DNA of 64,000 nt from Rhodococcus oxybenzonivorans (GTDB lineage: Bacteria; Actinomycetota; Actinomycetes; Mycobacteriales; Mycobacteriaceae). The stretch lies in NCBI RefSeq assembly GCF_003130705.1, contig NZ_CP021354.1:992001-1056000 (forward strand). The letters are read 5' to 3'. A program made the position numbers and the translations under genes. Below the pieces are notes generated by a model, which did not search any database, had not been told where the DNA came from, and worked only from the letters and a program-made list of their open reading frames with translations. Positions 21,220-31,213 of this stretch are shown here, one piece after another (positions within the stretch are counted from its first letter, which is position 1; each line of letters opens with the position of its first letter).

Positions 21220-22263
21220 TCATGAGTCGTAGGAGATTCGGACGGTGTCGGTAAGGGGCAATGCCTGGCAGGTGAGGATGTATCCGGCTTCGATGTCTTC
21301 GTCTTCCAACACCTGGTTGTTCACCATCTCCACCCGGCCCTCGGTCAGGCGGCACTCGCACGCCGCGCAGACGCCCTCACTGCAGGAGGAAGGGGCCTTC
21401 ATACCGTTGGTGGTGAGGACGTCGAGTAGGCGTTGGTCGCCCGGCCACGAGAATGTCTGGGTCGCGCCGTCCTTCTCGACGACGACGGTGGACGCACGGG
21501 GAACGGCAACCGGGTCAGTCCCCCTCGCCGCGAGCACCGACTCGAAGGGATTGCTGCCGAGGGAGTTGAAGCGCTCGATGTGCACTCGCTCGCGGGGAAA
21601 GTGTATCGCCCTCAAGGCATCTCGGGCGCAGTTCATGAAGGGGCCGGGACCGCAGACGAACACCTCGTCGAAGTGGAAAGCCGAAAAATGCTCTCGCAAC
21701 CGGTCCGAAGTGGGTAGCCCGTCGGTCGATTCGATCCAATGCGCGACGGAAAGTCGATCGGGATGGCGTGCAAGCAATTCGAGCAGCTCGGCGCGGAAGA
21801 TCACGGAGTCTTCGTCGCGGTTGGCGTAGAAGAGCACCACATCGCCGGTCCCGCGGCCGAGGACGGATTTCAGTATCGACATCACCGGAGTGATACCGCT
21901 CCCGCCGGCGATGAGGAGAAACTTCCGGTCCAGTGCCTTCGGCGTGAACACTCCGGACGGCTCGAGCACCTCGATCTCCGCGCCGGTCTGTGCATGGTCG
22001 CAGAGCCAGTTGGATCCCCGTCCGCGATCGACCCGTTTGACGGTGATCTTCAGTGCACTGTCGATGTCCGGCGCACTCGCGAGCGAGTAACAACGCGCGA
22101 GGGAGGCGCCGTCGTGGGGGATGTGCAGGGTGAGGAACTGTCCCGGCTTGTAGCTGAATCGTTCTTTTTGGTGCGGTTCGAGTGCGAATACCACCGAACG
22201 AGCATCGGCGGTCTCCTCGATGACCTCCGCAACGCGGAGGCGGTGGATCGTCGGTGCGGTCAT
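21220..22263 (-). CDS. KshB-like ferredoxin reductase (FAD, NAD and plant-type 2Fe-2S domains)
   Basis: 347 aa from ATG at 22263, which has GGGAG nine bases upstream; an in-frame ATG at 22320 lies inside the operator palindrome and is less likely. Order: FAD domain with RCYSLASAP, NAD domain with IAGGSGITPVMSILKS and FVCGPGPFM, then C-terminal 2Fe-2S domain with CSEGVCAACECRL and a later Cys in LTCQALP. This is the architecture of KshB, the reductase of 3-ketosteroid 9alpha-hydroxylase, and of phenylacetyl-CoA epoxidase reductases. No kshA oxygenase is adjacent, so it may instead serve the P450s nearby. Confidence 0.85.
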   Translation of the reverse strand: MTAPTIHRLRVAEVIEETADARSVVFALEPHQKERFSYKPGQFLTLHIPHDGASLARCYSLASAPDIDSALKITVKRVDRGRGSNWLCDHAQTGAEIEVLEPSGVFTPKALDRKFLLIAGGSGITPVMSILKSVLGRGTGDVVLFYANRDEDSVIFRAELLELLARHPDRLSVAHWIESTDGLPTSDRLREHFSAFHFDEVFVCGPGPFMNCARDALRAIHFPRERVHIERFNSLGSNPFESVLAARGTDPVAVPRASTVVVEKDGATQTFSWPGDQRLLDVLTTNGMKAPSSCSEGVCAACECRLTEGRVEMVNNQVLEDEDIEAGYILTCQALPLTDTVRISYDS

Positions 22264-22312
22264 GGGCGAACGCTCCCTGTGGGGTTCGTCGAAGAGTGGA
22301 GCCAGCGCAGAA

Positions 22313-22330
22313 CTGGACATATGTCTGGAC
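22313..22330. promoter_or_regulatory. 18-bp operator-like palindrome, copy 1
   Basis: The minus strand reads GTCCAGACATATGTCCAG. It matches 16 of 18 bases of the site at 25211-25228 in front of a TetR gene. It lies between the divergent reductase and SDR genes and overlaps the alternative reductase start at 22320. Shared sequence at two loci suggests a common repressor, most simply the TetR at 25233. Confidence 0.65.
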
Positions 22331-22411
22331 TATAGTTTGCACATCTGTACGGCGCAATGACGGGATGCGCCCGGATTGATCGCAATACGCGCCTCGAGGG
22401 AAGTGGAAGAC

Positions 22412-23335
22412 ATGAACTCACACCGAGCAAAGCACCTGAAAGGACGCGGAGCGGTGGTGACCGGCTCGAGTCGCGGAATCGGCCGATCGGTTGCCCACGC
22501 TCTGGCGGCCGAGGGCGCCGGCGTGGTGGTCAACGGTCGCGACCGGGAGGCGTCCGACTCGGTGGCACAGGAAATCGTCGACGCCGGCGGACGGGCAATC
22601 GCGGTTTCGGGCTCGGCCGCGGTGCCGGGTGTCGCGGAGGCGCTCGCGGATGCGGCGGTGAGCGCGTACGGGTCGGTCGACGTCTTGATCAACTGCGCGG
22701 GGATCGCGGAACCTCCGCAGTCGTCCATCCTGAACGTCACCGACGAGCAGTGGAGCGAACTGATCGACGCGCACCTGACCTCGACTTTTCGCACCTGCCG
22801 GGTGATCGCTCCGCTGATGGTTGCGCGGGGACGTGGCGCCATCGTGAACACGAGTTCGTTCGCGTTCCTCGGTGACTTCGGCGGTACGGGGTATCCGGCG
22901 GCAAAGGGTGCGGTCAACAGTCTCACTCTGGCAATCGCAGCCGAACTCGCAGACTCGGGTGTGCGCGCAAATGTCGTCTGTCCGGGTGCGCGCACTCGAC
23001 TGTCCGTCGGCGAAGGATACGAGCAACACATCGAAGAACTGCATCGGCGCGGCATGCTCGACGAGGCGGCGCGCTACGGTTCGCTTCATCCTGCGCCACC
23101 GGAGTACGTCGCCGCGCTCTATGCCTACCTGGCGAGCGATCGGGCCGCGGCGATCACTGGAGGCGTCTTCGTCGGATCAGGTTGTTTCGTAGGGCGATTC
23201 GAGCGGCAGACGCCGAAGTTCGTCGCCTACCGCGACCACGACACGGCGCCACCGTGGTCCCTGGACGAGCTGGCGGAACTCGTCTCCTTCACGCAGCCCA
23301 CCCCGGACAGTGCTCCCCGCAGCACGGATTCGTAG
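22412..23335 (+). CDS. Short-chain dehydrogenase/reductase
   Basis: 307 aa from ATG at 22412, with GGAAG upstream. SDR motifs: AVVTGSSRGIGRSVAHALA, VVVNGRDREA, VDVLINCAGIAEPP (NCAG in place of NNAG), VNTSSFAFLGDFGGTGYPAAKGA with Ser, Tyr and Lys. A C-terminal extension of about 50 residues beyond the usual SDR end (VGSGCFVGRFERQTPKFVAY onward) resembles that of Rv3548c/MFE-2-like SDRs. Divergent from the reductase. Its last 109 bp overlap the convergent TetR gene. Substrate unknown. Confidence 0.82.
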   Translation: MNSHRAKHLKGRGAVVTGSSRGIGRSVAHALAAEGAGVVVNGRDREASDSVAQEIVDAGGRAIAVSGSAAVPGVAEALADAAVSAYGSVDVLINCAGIAEPPQSSILNVTDEQWSELIDAHLTSTFRTCRVIAPLMVARGRGAIVNTSSFAFLGDFGGTGYPAAKGAVNSLTLAIAAELADSGVRANVVCPGARTRLSVGEGYEQHIEELHRRGMLDEAARYGSLHPAPPEYVAALYAYLASDRAAAITGGVFVGSGCFVGRFERQTPKFVAYRDHDTAPPWSLDELAELVSFTQPTPDSAPRSTDS

Positions 23336-23868
23336 ATCGAGTCCAGGTCCAGCTCGTCACCGAGGAAATCGGTATTCACCAGCATGACGAAGCCGTGCAT
23401 GGCGGCGAAGATGCTGACAGCCGCATCGAGAGTGTCTTCGGGCGGCACACCGCACGACGCCAGCATCGTACGCAGTGCCGTGTTGGCGTCCAGGGCTGCG
23501 GAGATGAAGGCGTCCCTGTCGACCGGGCTTGTGGTGAGTGTCCGGTACCGATGCGGGTGCTCGGTCGCCCAGACGCGGTGCGCGTCGACGAGCGCCCGGA
23601 GGCCGTCCACCCCGGTTCGGCCCATCGCGGTCTCGCGTAGGTGCGCGCCGAGTTCCGCCATGGTGCGCACCTGAACAGCGCCGCGGACGTCGTCGAGATT
23701 GCGGACGTGGTTGTAGAGCGACGCGGTGACGACCTCCAGTCGGGCGGAGAGGCTCGTCATCGACAGGGGGTCCCACCCGAGCTCGTCGATGATGTCGATC
23801 GCCGCATCCACGACCTTCTCGCGCGTCAGTGTGCGACGCCGGATCGGTTCTTTCTGCCCTCTCGCCAT
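23227..23868 (-). CDS. TetR-family regulator with C-terminal WHG-type domain
   Basis: 213 aa from ATG at 23868 (MARGQKEPIRRRTLTREKVV), the usual N-terminus of this subgroup; an upstream in-frame ATG at 23931 would start inside the inverted repeat. The helix-turn-helix is SMTSLSARLEVVTASLYNHV. The C-terminal part (VDAHRVWATEHPHRYRTL, AMHGFVMLVNTDF) fits the TetR_C_33/WHG group. Divergent from a P450 gene. The 109-bp overlap with the convergent SDR is unusual, although both frames look genuine to the end of their conserved parts. Confidence 0.83.
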   Translation of the reverse strand: MARGQKEPIRRRTLTREKVVDAAIDIIDELGWDPLSMTSLSARLEVVTASLYNHVRNLDDVRGAVQVRTMAELGAHLRETAMGRTGVDGLRALVDAHRVWATEHPHRYRTLTTSPVDRDAFISAALDANTALRTMLASCGVPPEDTLDAAVSIFAAMHGFVMLVNTDFLGDELDLDSIYESVLRGALSGVGCVKETSSASSSRDHGGAVSWSR

Positions 23869-23891
23869 GGGTTCAGCATAAGGGCTTCCAT

Positions 23892-23936
23892 AATAAATGA
23901 AGGTGTGTAGTTTGATACACATCACATTCATTTATT
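23892..23936. promoter_or_regulatory. Nested inverted repeats between TetR and P450 genes
   Basis: AATAAATGAA (23892-23901) pairs with TTCATTTATT (23927-23936), and inside it TGTGTA (23904-23909) pairs with TACACA (23916-23921). This AT-rich stretch stands out in the GC-rich window and lies between the divergent TetR (23868) and P450 (23954) starts. Probable promoter and operator region for both. Confidence 0.6.
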
Positions 23937-23953
23937 CGATCGAGGAGCAGTGG

Positions 23954-25168
23954 ATGACCGCGTCTCGGATTGATCTCAAATCCCCCGACCTCTACGCGGA
24001 GGGGGTGCCCTACGCATTCTTCGACCGCCTGCGTAAGAGCGAGCCCGTCTATTGGCAGCCCGAGGAGGGCGGCACCGGCTATTGGGCCGTGACGAAACAT
24101 GCTGATGTAGTTGCCGTCTCGCGGGACAGCGCCACGTTTTCCTCCGCGTTGGGCACCACGCAGATCGACGACTTCGACGACGAGACCCGGGCGAAGCAAG
24201 CGGCCATGCTCGTCAATCTGGATCCACCGGACCACACTCGGTTGCGCCAGTTGGTCAGCCGAGGATTCACGCCGCGCATGGTCAAGTCGCTGGAGGCGCA
24301 CATCCGGGACATCTGCTCGCAGATAGTCGACGACCTACTCGACGCGGGAGAGGTCGATTTCGTGCGCCGCGCCGCGGCCCCCTTACCGCTCGAGGTGATC
24401 GCGGCTCTCCTGGGCGCACCCTCGTCGGACGTCGACAGGCTCTACGACTGGTCCAACCGGATGATCGGCTTCGACGATCCCGAGTACGCCACCACTCAGG
24501 CGGACGGCGAGCTCGCGGCGATGGAGATCTTCCTGTATGCCAACGAATTAGCGGCCCAGCGCCGCGTCGAACCGCGCGACGACATCGTCACCAAGCTGGT
24601 CCAGCCGGACGAGAATGGTGACACCCTCACCGAGATGGAATTCAACATGTTCTTCGTTCTCCTCGTGGTCGCGGGGAACGAGACGACACGCAACGCCACC
24701 GCGGGCGGCATGCAAGCTTTCATCGACCATCCCGAGCAGTGGCGCCGGTTGCAGGCCGAACCGGAACTTGCCGCGACCGCGGTCGAGGAGATCCTGCGGT
24801 GGGTCACGCCGGTGATGGACTTCCGGCGCACCGCCACCCGTGATGCGATGATCGGCAATCAACCGGTGGTCGCAGGCGACAAGGTGGTCATCTACTACCC
24901 GAGCGCCAATCGTGACGAGGACGTGTTCGACGCGCCGTACTGTTTCGACATCGCCCGAACGCCCAACCCGCACGTCGCCTTCGGGGGGAGCGGAATTCAC
25001 TTCTGCCTCGGCGCGCACCTGGCACGGCTGGAATTGCGGATCCTGTTCGAGACGATGGCCGCCCGCATCGATCGCGTGGAGCCGACCGGTCCCATAACGC
25101 GGCTGCGGTCGAATTTCATCAGTGGCATCAAGGCAATGCCCGTACGTATTCACCCGCGCGGGCAGTAA
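23954..25168 (+). CDS. Cytochrome P450 (CYP125/CYP142/CYP124-like)
   Basis: 404 aa from ATG at 23954 with GAGGAGC upstream. I-helix oxygen-binding region LLVVAGNETTRNATAGGMQA, ExxR as EEILRW and heme-binding FGGSGIHFCLGAHLARLE (Cys near residue 350). NLDPPDHTRLRQLVSRGFTP is shared with the sterol-acting CYP125 in this same window. Bacterial class I P450 that needs ferredoxin and reductase; the KshB-like reductase and 3Fe-4S ferredoxin nearby are candidates. Substrate probably a steroid or branched lipid (inference). Confidence 0.85.
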   Translation: MTASRIDLKSPDLYAEGVPYAFFDRLRKSEPVYWQPEEGGTGYWAVTKHADVVAVSRDSATFSSALGTTQIDDFDDETRAKQAAMLVNLDPPDHTRLRQLVSRGFTPRMVKSLEAHIRDICSQIVDDLLDAGEVDFVRRAAAPLPLEVIAALLGAPSSDVDRLYDWSNRMIGFDDPEYATTQADGELAAMEIFLYANELAAQRRVEPRDDIVTKLVQPDENGDTLTEMEFNMFFVLLVVAGNETTRNATAGGMQAFIDHPEQWRRLQAEPELAATAVEEILRWVTPVMDFRRTATRDAMIGNQPVVAGDKVVIYYPSANRDEDVFDAPYCFDIARTPNPHVAFGGSGIHFCLGAHLARLELRILFETMAARIDRVEPTGPITRLRSNFISGIKAMPVRIHPRGQ

Positions 25169-25210
25169 ATGCAGGACTTTTCGTTGCCAGGCCGACCAAA
25201 CTGTAGTAGC

Positions 25211-25228
25211 GTCCAGACACGTGTCCAG
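25211..25228. promoter_or_regulatory. 18-bp operator-like palindrome, copy 2
   Basis: GTCCAGACACGTGTCCAG ends 4 bp before the TetR ATG at 25233. It differs at 2 of 18 bases from the site at 22313-22330. Placement fits autoregulation by this TetR together with control of the reductase/SDR pair. Confidence 0.7.
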
Positions 25229-25232
25229 TAAG

Positions 25233-25793
25233 ATGAATTTCGAGTCCACCCGCCGCCGTTTGACCGAAAAGCAGGCAGACACTGTCGAGCGTCTGACCAA
25301 GGCTGCAGTCGAGGTGTTGCGGGCAGAGGGATTCGCCGGTCTCACCGTTCGATCGGTGGCCGGACTCGCCGGCGTCGCCCCGGCAACGGCGTACACCTAC
25401 TTCTCCTCCAAGGAGCACCTCGTCGCCGAGGTGTTCTGGCGCCGCCTCGCGGCTTCACCCGAGGAGGCGGACGCGGGTCCCGACCGGACCGGACGGGTGG
25501 TGGCCGTGCTGCGGCACATCGCACTGTTGGTCGCCGACGAACCCGAGTTGGCCGGCGCCGTCACCAGCGCATTGCTCGGCCGTGACCCCGACGTGGAGCA
25601 CCTGCGCACGCGGATCGGTATCGAGATCCGGCAGCGGCTTGCCGACGCACTCGGCAGCGATCCCGATCCGGACGTACTCGAGGCGCTGGAGCTGCTGTAC
25701 GCGGGTGGGTTGGTCCGCGCGGGCATGGGCTACGGGTCGTACACCGAATTCGCAGATCGACTGGAAACTTCCGCCAAGCTGATCCTGGAGTGA
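25233..25793 (+). CDS. TetR-family regulator (Rv0767c-like)
   Basis: 186 aa from ATG at 25233; a GTG at 25221 within the operator is the alternative. Helix-turn-helix: LTVRSVAGLAGVAPATAYTYFSSKEHL. The C-terminal domain is helical without a known ligand signature. It is followed immediately by a P450 gene (RBS GGAG just before its own stop), matching Rv0767c-Rv0766c (cyp123) order. Likely represses the plus-strand operon that includes cyp51 and, by its shared operator, the reductase operon. Confidence 0.83.
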   Translation: MNFESTRRRLTEKQADTVERLTKAAVEVLRAEGFAGLTVRSVAGLAGVAPATAYTYFSSKEHLVAEVFWRRLAASPEEADAGPDRTGRVVAVLRHIALLVADEPELAGAVTSALLGRDPDVEHLRTRIGIEIRQRLADALGSDPDPDVLEALELLYAGGLVRAGMGYGSYTEFADRLETSAKLILE

Positions 25794-25799
25794 ATGCAC

Positions 25800-27026
25800 A
25801 TGACCGCAGCGTCGATCCCCGGAGCGTCACTCGATCCGGTGACGTTAAATCCCTACGATTACGACTTTCATGAGGATCCCTACGTCACCTATCGCCGACT
25901 GAGGGAAGAGGCGCCGGTCTACTACAACCCGGAACTCGATTTCTGGGCTCTTTCGCGTCACGAGGACGTCGTTGCAGCGTTTCGAGACAACACGCGGCTG
26001 TCGAGTGCCAACGGCGTGTCCCTCGATCCGGCGGCCTACGGTCCGAAGGCGTACAAGACGATGTCGTTCCTGGCCCTGGACGATCCGCGGCACATGCGGA
26101 TGCGCCAGCTGGTCTCCCGGGGATTCACCCCGCGTCGTGTCAATGAATTACACGGGCGAATCGAGGAATTGACAACGCAGTATCTTGACCCGGCCTTGGC
26201 ATCCGGGGAGTTCGATTGGATTCCGGAGTTCGCGGGCAAGCTACCCATGGACGTCATCTCGGAACTGATGGGTGTCCCCGAAACGGACCGTTCCGAATTG
26301 CGGCGACTCGCCGACCTGGTGGTGCACCGGGAGGAAGGCGTCCTGGATGTTCCCCAGGCAGCCATGGAAGCGTCGCTGTATCTCGTGGGCTACTACGCGG
26401 ACATGATCGCCGAGCGGCGCAAGAAACCCGTGGACGATCTGACCTCGGCCCTGCTCGAAGCCGAGATCGATGGCGACCGGCTCACCGACGACGAAATCAT
26501 CGCGTTCATGTTCCTCATGGTGGTTGCGGGCAACGAGACCACTACCAAGCTGCTCGGTAATGCTCTGTACTGGGGCTCACGGTTCCCGGACGAGGCGCGC
26601 AAGGTCCTCGGCGACCCGAGCCGGGTGTCGGAATGGGTAGAGGAGACTCTCCGCTACGACACCTCGAGCCAGATGGTTGCCCGCACGGCGGCCGTCGACG
26701 TCACCTTCCGCGACACGACCATTTCTGCCGGGGACAAGGTGCTGATCCTCATCGGGTCCGCGAACCGCGACCCCGCGGTATTCGAGGATGCCGACGAGTA
26801 CCGGATCGGCCGGGACAGCAGCAACAAGCTCGCCAGCTTCGGCGGCGGCACGCACTTCTGCCTGGGCGCGCACATGGCCCGCCTCGAAGCGAAGATCGCT
26901 CTGACACAACTGGTCGAGAAGGTCGAAAGCTTCGAGGTGGACGAAAAGAATTGTGTGCGAGTTCATTCCACTAACGTTCGAGGTTTCGCCTCGCTTCCAC
27001 TGAAAGTGCAGGTCCGTCATGCCTAG
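25800..27026 (+). CDS. Cytochrome P450, CYP123-like (Rv0766c-like)
   Basis: 408 aa. ATG at 25800 is chosen over 25794 because GGAG (25787-25790) is then nine bases away. I-helix FLMVVAGNETTTKLLGNAL, ExxR as EETLRY, heme loop FGGGTHFCLGAHMARLEAK. The N-terminal NPYDYDFHEDPYVTYRRLREE is typical of actinobacterial class I P450s. Position between TetR and the SDR next to cyp51 equals cyp123 in M. tuberculosis. The following SDR start overlaps its stop. Substrate unknown. Confidence 0.85.
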   Translation: MTAASIPGASLDPVTLNPYDYDFHEDPYVTYRRLREEAPVYYNPELDFWALSRHEDVVAAFRDNTRLSSANGVSLDPAAYGPKAYKTMSFLALDDPRHMRMRQLVSRGFTPRRVNELHGRIEELTTQYLDPALASGEFDWIPEFAGKLPMDVISELMGVPETDRSELRRLADLVVHREEGVLDVPQAAMEASLYLVGYYADMIAERRKKPVDDLTSALLEAEIDGDRLTDDEIIAFMFLMVVAGNETTTKLLGNALYWGSRFPDEARKVLGDPSRVSEWVEETLRYDTSSQMVARTAAVDVTFRDTTISAGDKVLILIGSANRDPAVFEDADEYRIGRDSSNKLASFGGGTHFCLGAHMARLEAKIALTQLVEKVESFEVDEKNCVRVHSTNVRGFASLPLKVQVRHA

Positions 27027-27800
27027 GTTCGAACCCCATCCGCCGCGGCGTCCTGCGATCATCAGCGGTGCCTCTTCGGGGATAGGTACCGCCACCGCCT
27101 ATGCGCTTGCAGAACTCGGTCATCCCGTGGCACTCGGGGCGCGGCGAGTGGAGGAATGCGAGGCCATCGCCGACAAGATCCGAAGTAGCGGCGGTGAGGC
27201 TTTCGCGCACTTCCTCGACGTCACGGACACGGCGTCCGTGAACGACTTCGTGACAGCGGCCGAGAGCACCTTCGGTTCGACGGAGATCGTGCTGTCCGGT
27301 GCCGGGGACCTCGAGTTTTCCACCGCCCACGAGATGGATCCGGATCAGTTCCTGAAGCAGGTCGATGTACACCTCGTCGGCGCGCAGCGCCTCGCGCATC
27401 GGATCCTCCCCGGCATGATCGAACGCAAGCGCGGTGATTTCGTGCTGATCGGATCGGATTGCGCAGACTCACCACGACCGCGGATGGGCGCCTACAACGC
27501 CGCGAAAACCGGCGTCGAGGCAATGGGCAGGCAGATGCGGATGGAACTGGAGGGTACCGGTATCCGTGCGTCGATCGTGCGTCCCGGGCCCACCCAGACC
27601 GCTATGGGTATGAACACCACCGAGGAGGTCATCGGACCCGTCCTCGAAGACTGGGCGAAATGGGGTTTCGCCCGCCACTCCTACTTCTTGCGTGCGTCCG
27701 CGATCGCTGATGCCGTCGTCGCCACCGTGAGTGCGCCCCGTGGAGCACATCTGGTGCTGATCGAGGTCCAGCCCGAGGCGCCACTGCGAAAGGATGCCTG

Positions 27801-27801
<1 letters not shown>
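27019..27801 (+). CDS. Short-chain dehydrogenase/reductase (Rv0765c-like)
   Basis: 260 aa. Cofactor motif AIISGASSGIGTATAYALAE, then LGARRVEECEAI. The usual NNAG is replaced by LSGAGDLEFS, and the active-site strand reads VLIGSDCADSPRPRMGAYNAAK, keeping Ser, Tyr and Lys. ATG overlaps the P450 stop by 8 bases and its stop overlaps the cyp51 start by one, so it is co-translated with cyp51. In M. tuberculosis Rv0765c holds the same place. Possibly acts on a sterol hydroxyl or ketone (inference). Confidence 0.84.
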
Positions 27802-29370
<1,569 letters not shown>

Positions 29371-29371
<1 letters not shown>

Positions 29372-29949
29372 TGTCACAGTTCGATCGAAGGACCGGCCCG
29401 GCCGTACAGTTCGATCGCGCCGAGCTCGATGAGATGGTGCAGCGGTGGATCGACGAGAACAAGCGCTGCGAATCGCTCGGCGACTGGAAGCCGCTCGCCG
29501 AGATGTACACCGAGGACGCGACGTACGGATGGAACTACGGCCCCAAGGACGACTTCATGGCCGTCGGACGCGACGAGATTCGAGACCTCGCGCTCGGACA
29601 GGAGATGGAGGGGTTGGAGGGCTGGGAGTACCCCTATCAGAAAGTCGTCATCGATGACCGCAGCGGCGACGTCATCGGGTTCTGGAAACAGGTCTCCGAT
29701 CGCACACGCGAGGACGGCACCCACTACCAGGTGTACGGGATCGGTGGTAGCTGGTTCCGCTACGGCGGCAACTTCCAATGGTCCTGGCAGCGTGACTTCT
29801 TCGACTTCGGCAACGTCTCCGCCCTGTTCCTCGAGATGATCACGAACAACGCGATGTCCGACGGTATGAACGCGCGGATCGCGCGCTCGACCTCCGGCCG
29901 GCTTCCGGGGTGGTATCCGGTGGGCCAGGCCCCGGTTCCGTTGTGGTGA
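29371..29949 (+). CDS. SnoaL/NTF2-like protein
   Basis: 192 aa, with AAGGAG upstream. The sequence VQRWIDENKRCESLGDWKPLAEMYTEDATYG starts a cone-shaped NTF2-like fold, read in pieces: LGDWKPLAEMYTEDATY, GPKDDFMAVGRDEIRDLAL, WKQVSDRTREDGTHYQVYG. Such folds include ketosteroid isomerases and SnoaL cyclases, but I cannot place a catalytic Asp with certainty. It is fused to the cyp51-ferredoxin operon without gaps, so a sterol-related role is likely (inference). Confidence 0.75.
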
Positions 29950-31199
29950 GTGCCGTGCGGGTTCCCACGTCGTTCGCGGACCTGTCCCGTGAAGATCTCG
30001 CTGTGCTGGTGCCGGAACTGCTGCTGTGTGGGCATCTGATCGATCGCTCCGGCATGCCGCACCTGATCGGCGCGTTCGGACGCGAGGGGATGACGCAGGT
30101 CGCGATCGAGGAGTGGATGGCGGCGAGCCCGATCTACACCAAGCGGATGCAGCGCGCGCTGGCGTTCGAGGGTGATGGCGTCGTGACCATCTTCAAGGGC
30201 CTGCAACTCGACATCGGCGCGCCGCCACAGTTCATGGATTTCCGCTACCGCGTGATCGACCACGATCACGGCGAGTTCTGGCTGGACCATTGCGGGGCCC
30301 TCATGGACGTAGAACCGATGGGCGACGAGTACGTCACGTCCATGTGCCACGACATCGAGGACCCGACCTTCGACGCGACCGCGCTGGCCACCAACCCGCA
30401 CGCGCAGGTGCGACCGGTCCACCGTCCGCCCCGGCGCCCGGCGGATCGCACTCCCCACTGCAAGTGGACCGTGACCATCGACGACGCACACACCCCACCA
30501 CCGGTGCCCGAGGGTCTGGTGACGCTGGGCAGGTCGAGGGCCGCGGCGGTCGAATTGTCGCCGATCGACACTCGTGGGCCCGGCCGCCACGACTACTCGG
30601 ATGCGCTTCTCAGCGATCTGCGGTTCTCCGACTTCTCCCATTCGGCCCTCGTCCGGATGGCCGAGGAAGTGTGCCTGCAACAGCACCTGCTCACGCTCGG
30701 ATTCCTGTTGGCAGTGCGGTCGCGCACCGACGAGGAGTCGGCGATGACCATTGCGCGCAGACAATTCACCGGTATCGCCGGACTCACCTCCGAGCGGATC
30801 CGGAACGCGCTCGGGCTGCCGGGCGACCTCGAGGGACTCGCAGCCGTGCTCGCCATCCACCCGGCGTTCAATCCTCGCCAGTACGTCGAGGTCACGACCA
30901 CCCTCGTCGATCGTCTTTTCCTCACCATTCGGCGTGCAGGCGGTTCCGACGCGGACGGTGCCTGGCCTTCGATGATCGACGGCGCACATCTGGAACCGCT
31001 CGACGCACTGCTGCGCGGGGTATCGCCGCGCTTCTCCGCACGGGTGATCGAGGAGACGGACACGGCGCTCACCGTGGAAGTTGTCACGGGGGAGGCGCCC
31101 GCGAAAGAGGCGTCGGAGGTGGCGCTCACCCGATTCAGCACGGGCGCCGACTTCGCCTTCACCGACCGCGGCATACCGCTACCCCTCAGTGTCGTCTGA
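29946..31199 (+). CDS. Conserved protein of unknown function in the cyp51 operon
   Basis: 417 aa from GTG at 29946, overlapping the previous stop (GTGA). I do not recognise a family. Visible features: an N-terminal helical part (LLLCGHLIDRSGMPHLIGAFG), a middle section dense in Asp, His and Cys (VIDHDHGEFWLDHCGALMDV and VTSMCHDIEDPTFD) that could bind metal, a Pro/Arg-rich linker (HRPPRRPADRTPHCKW), then a helical C-terminal half with AEEVCLQQHLLTLGFLLAV. No signal peptide or membrane segment. It sits between a SnoaL-like gene and an acyl-CoA ligase, so it probably belongs to the same pathway. Confidence 0.7.
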   Translation: MSAVRVPTSFADLSREDLAVLVPELLLCGHLIDRSGMPHLIGAFGREGMTQVAIEEWMAASPIYTKRMQRALAFEGDGVVTIFKGLQLDIGAPPQFMDFRYRVIDHDHGEFWLDHCGALMDVEPMGDEYVTSMCHDIEDPTFDATALATNPHAQVRPVHRPPRRPADRTPHCKWTVTIDDAHTPPPVPEGLVTLGRSRAAAVELSPIDTRGPGRHDYSDALLSDLRFSDFSHSALVRMAEEVCLQQHLLTLGFLLAVRSRTDEESAMTIARRQFTGIAGLTSERIRNALGLPGDLEGLAAVLAIHPAFNPRQYVEVTTTLVDRLFLTIRRAGGSDADGAWPSMIDGAHLEPLDALLRGVSPRFSARVIEETDTALTVEVVTGEAPAKEASEVALTRFSTGADFAFTDRGIPLPLSVV

Positions 31200-31213
31200 A
31201 AGAGGACAAGTCC

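Noticed and set aside
22264..22320. Start of the KshB-like reductase at 22320
   Set aside because: This ATG lies inside the 18-bp operator palindrome and lacks a ribosome site, while 22263 has GGGAG nine bases upstream.
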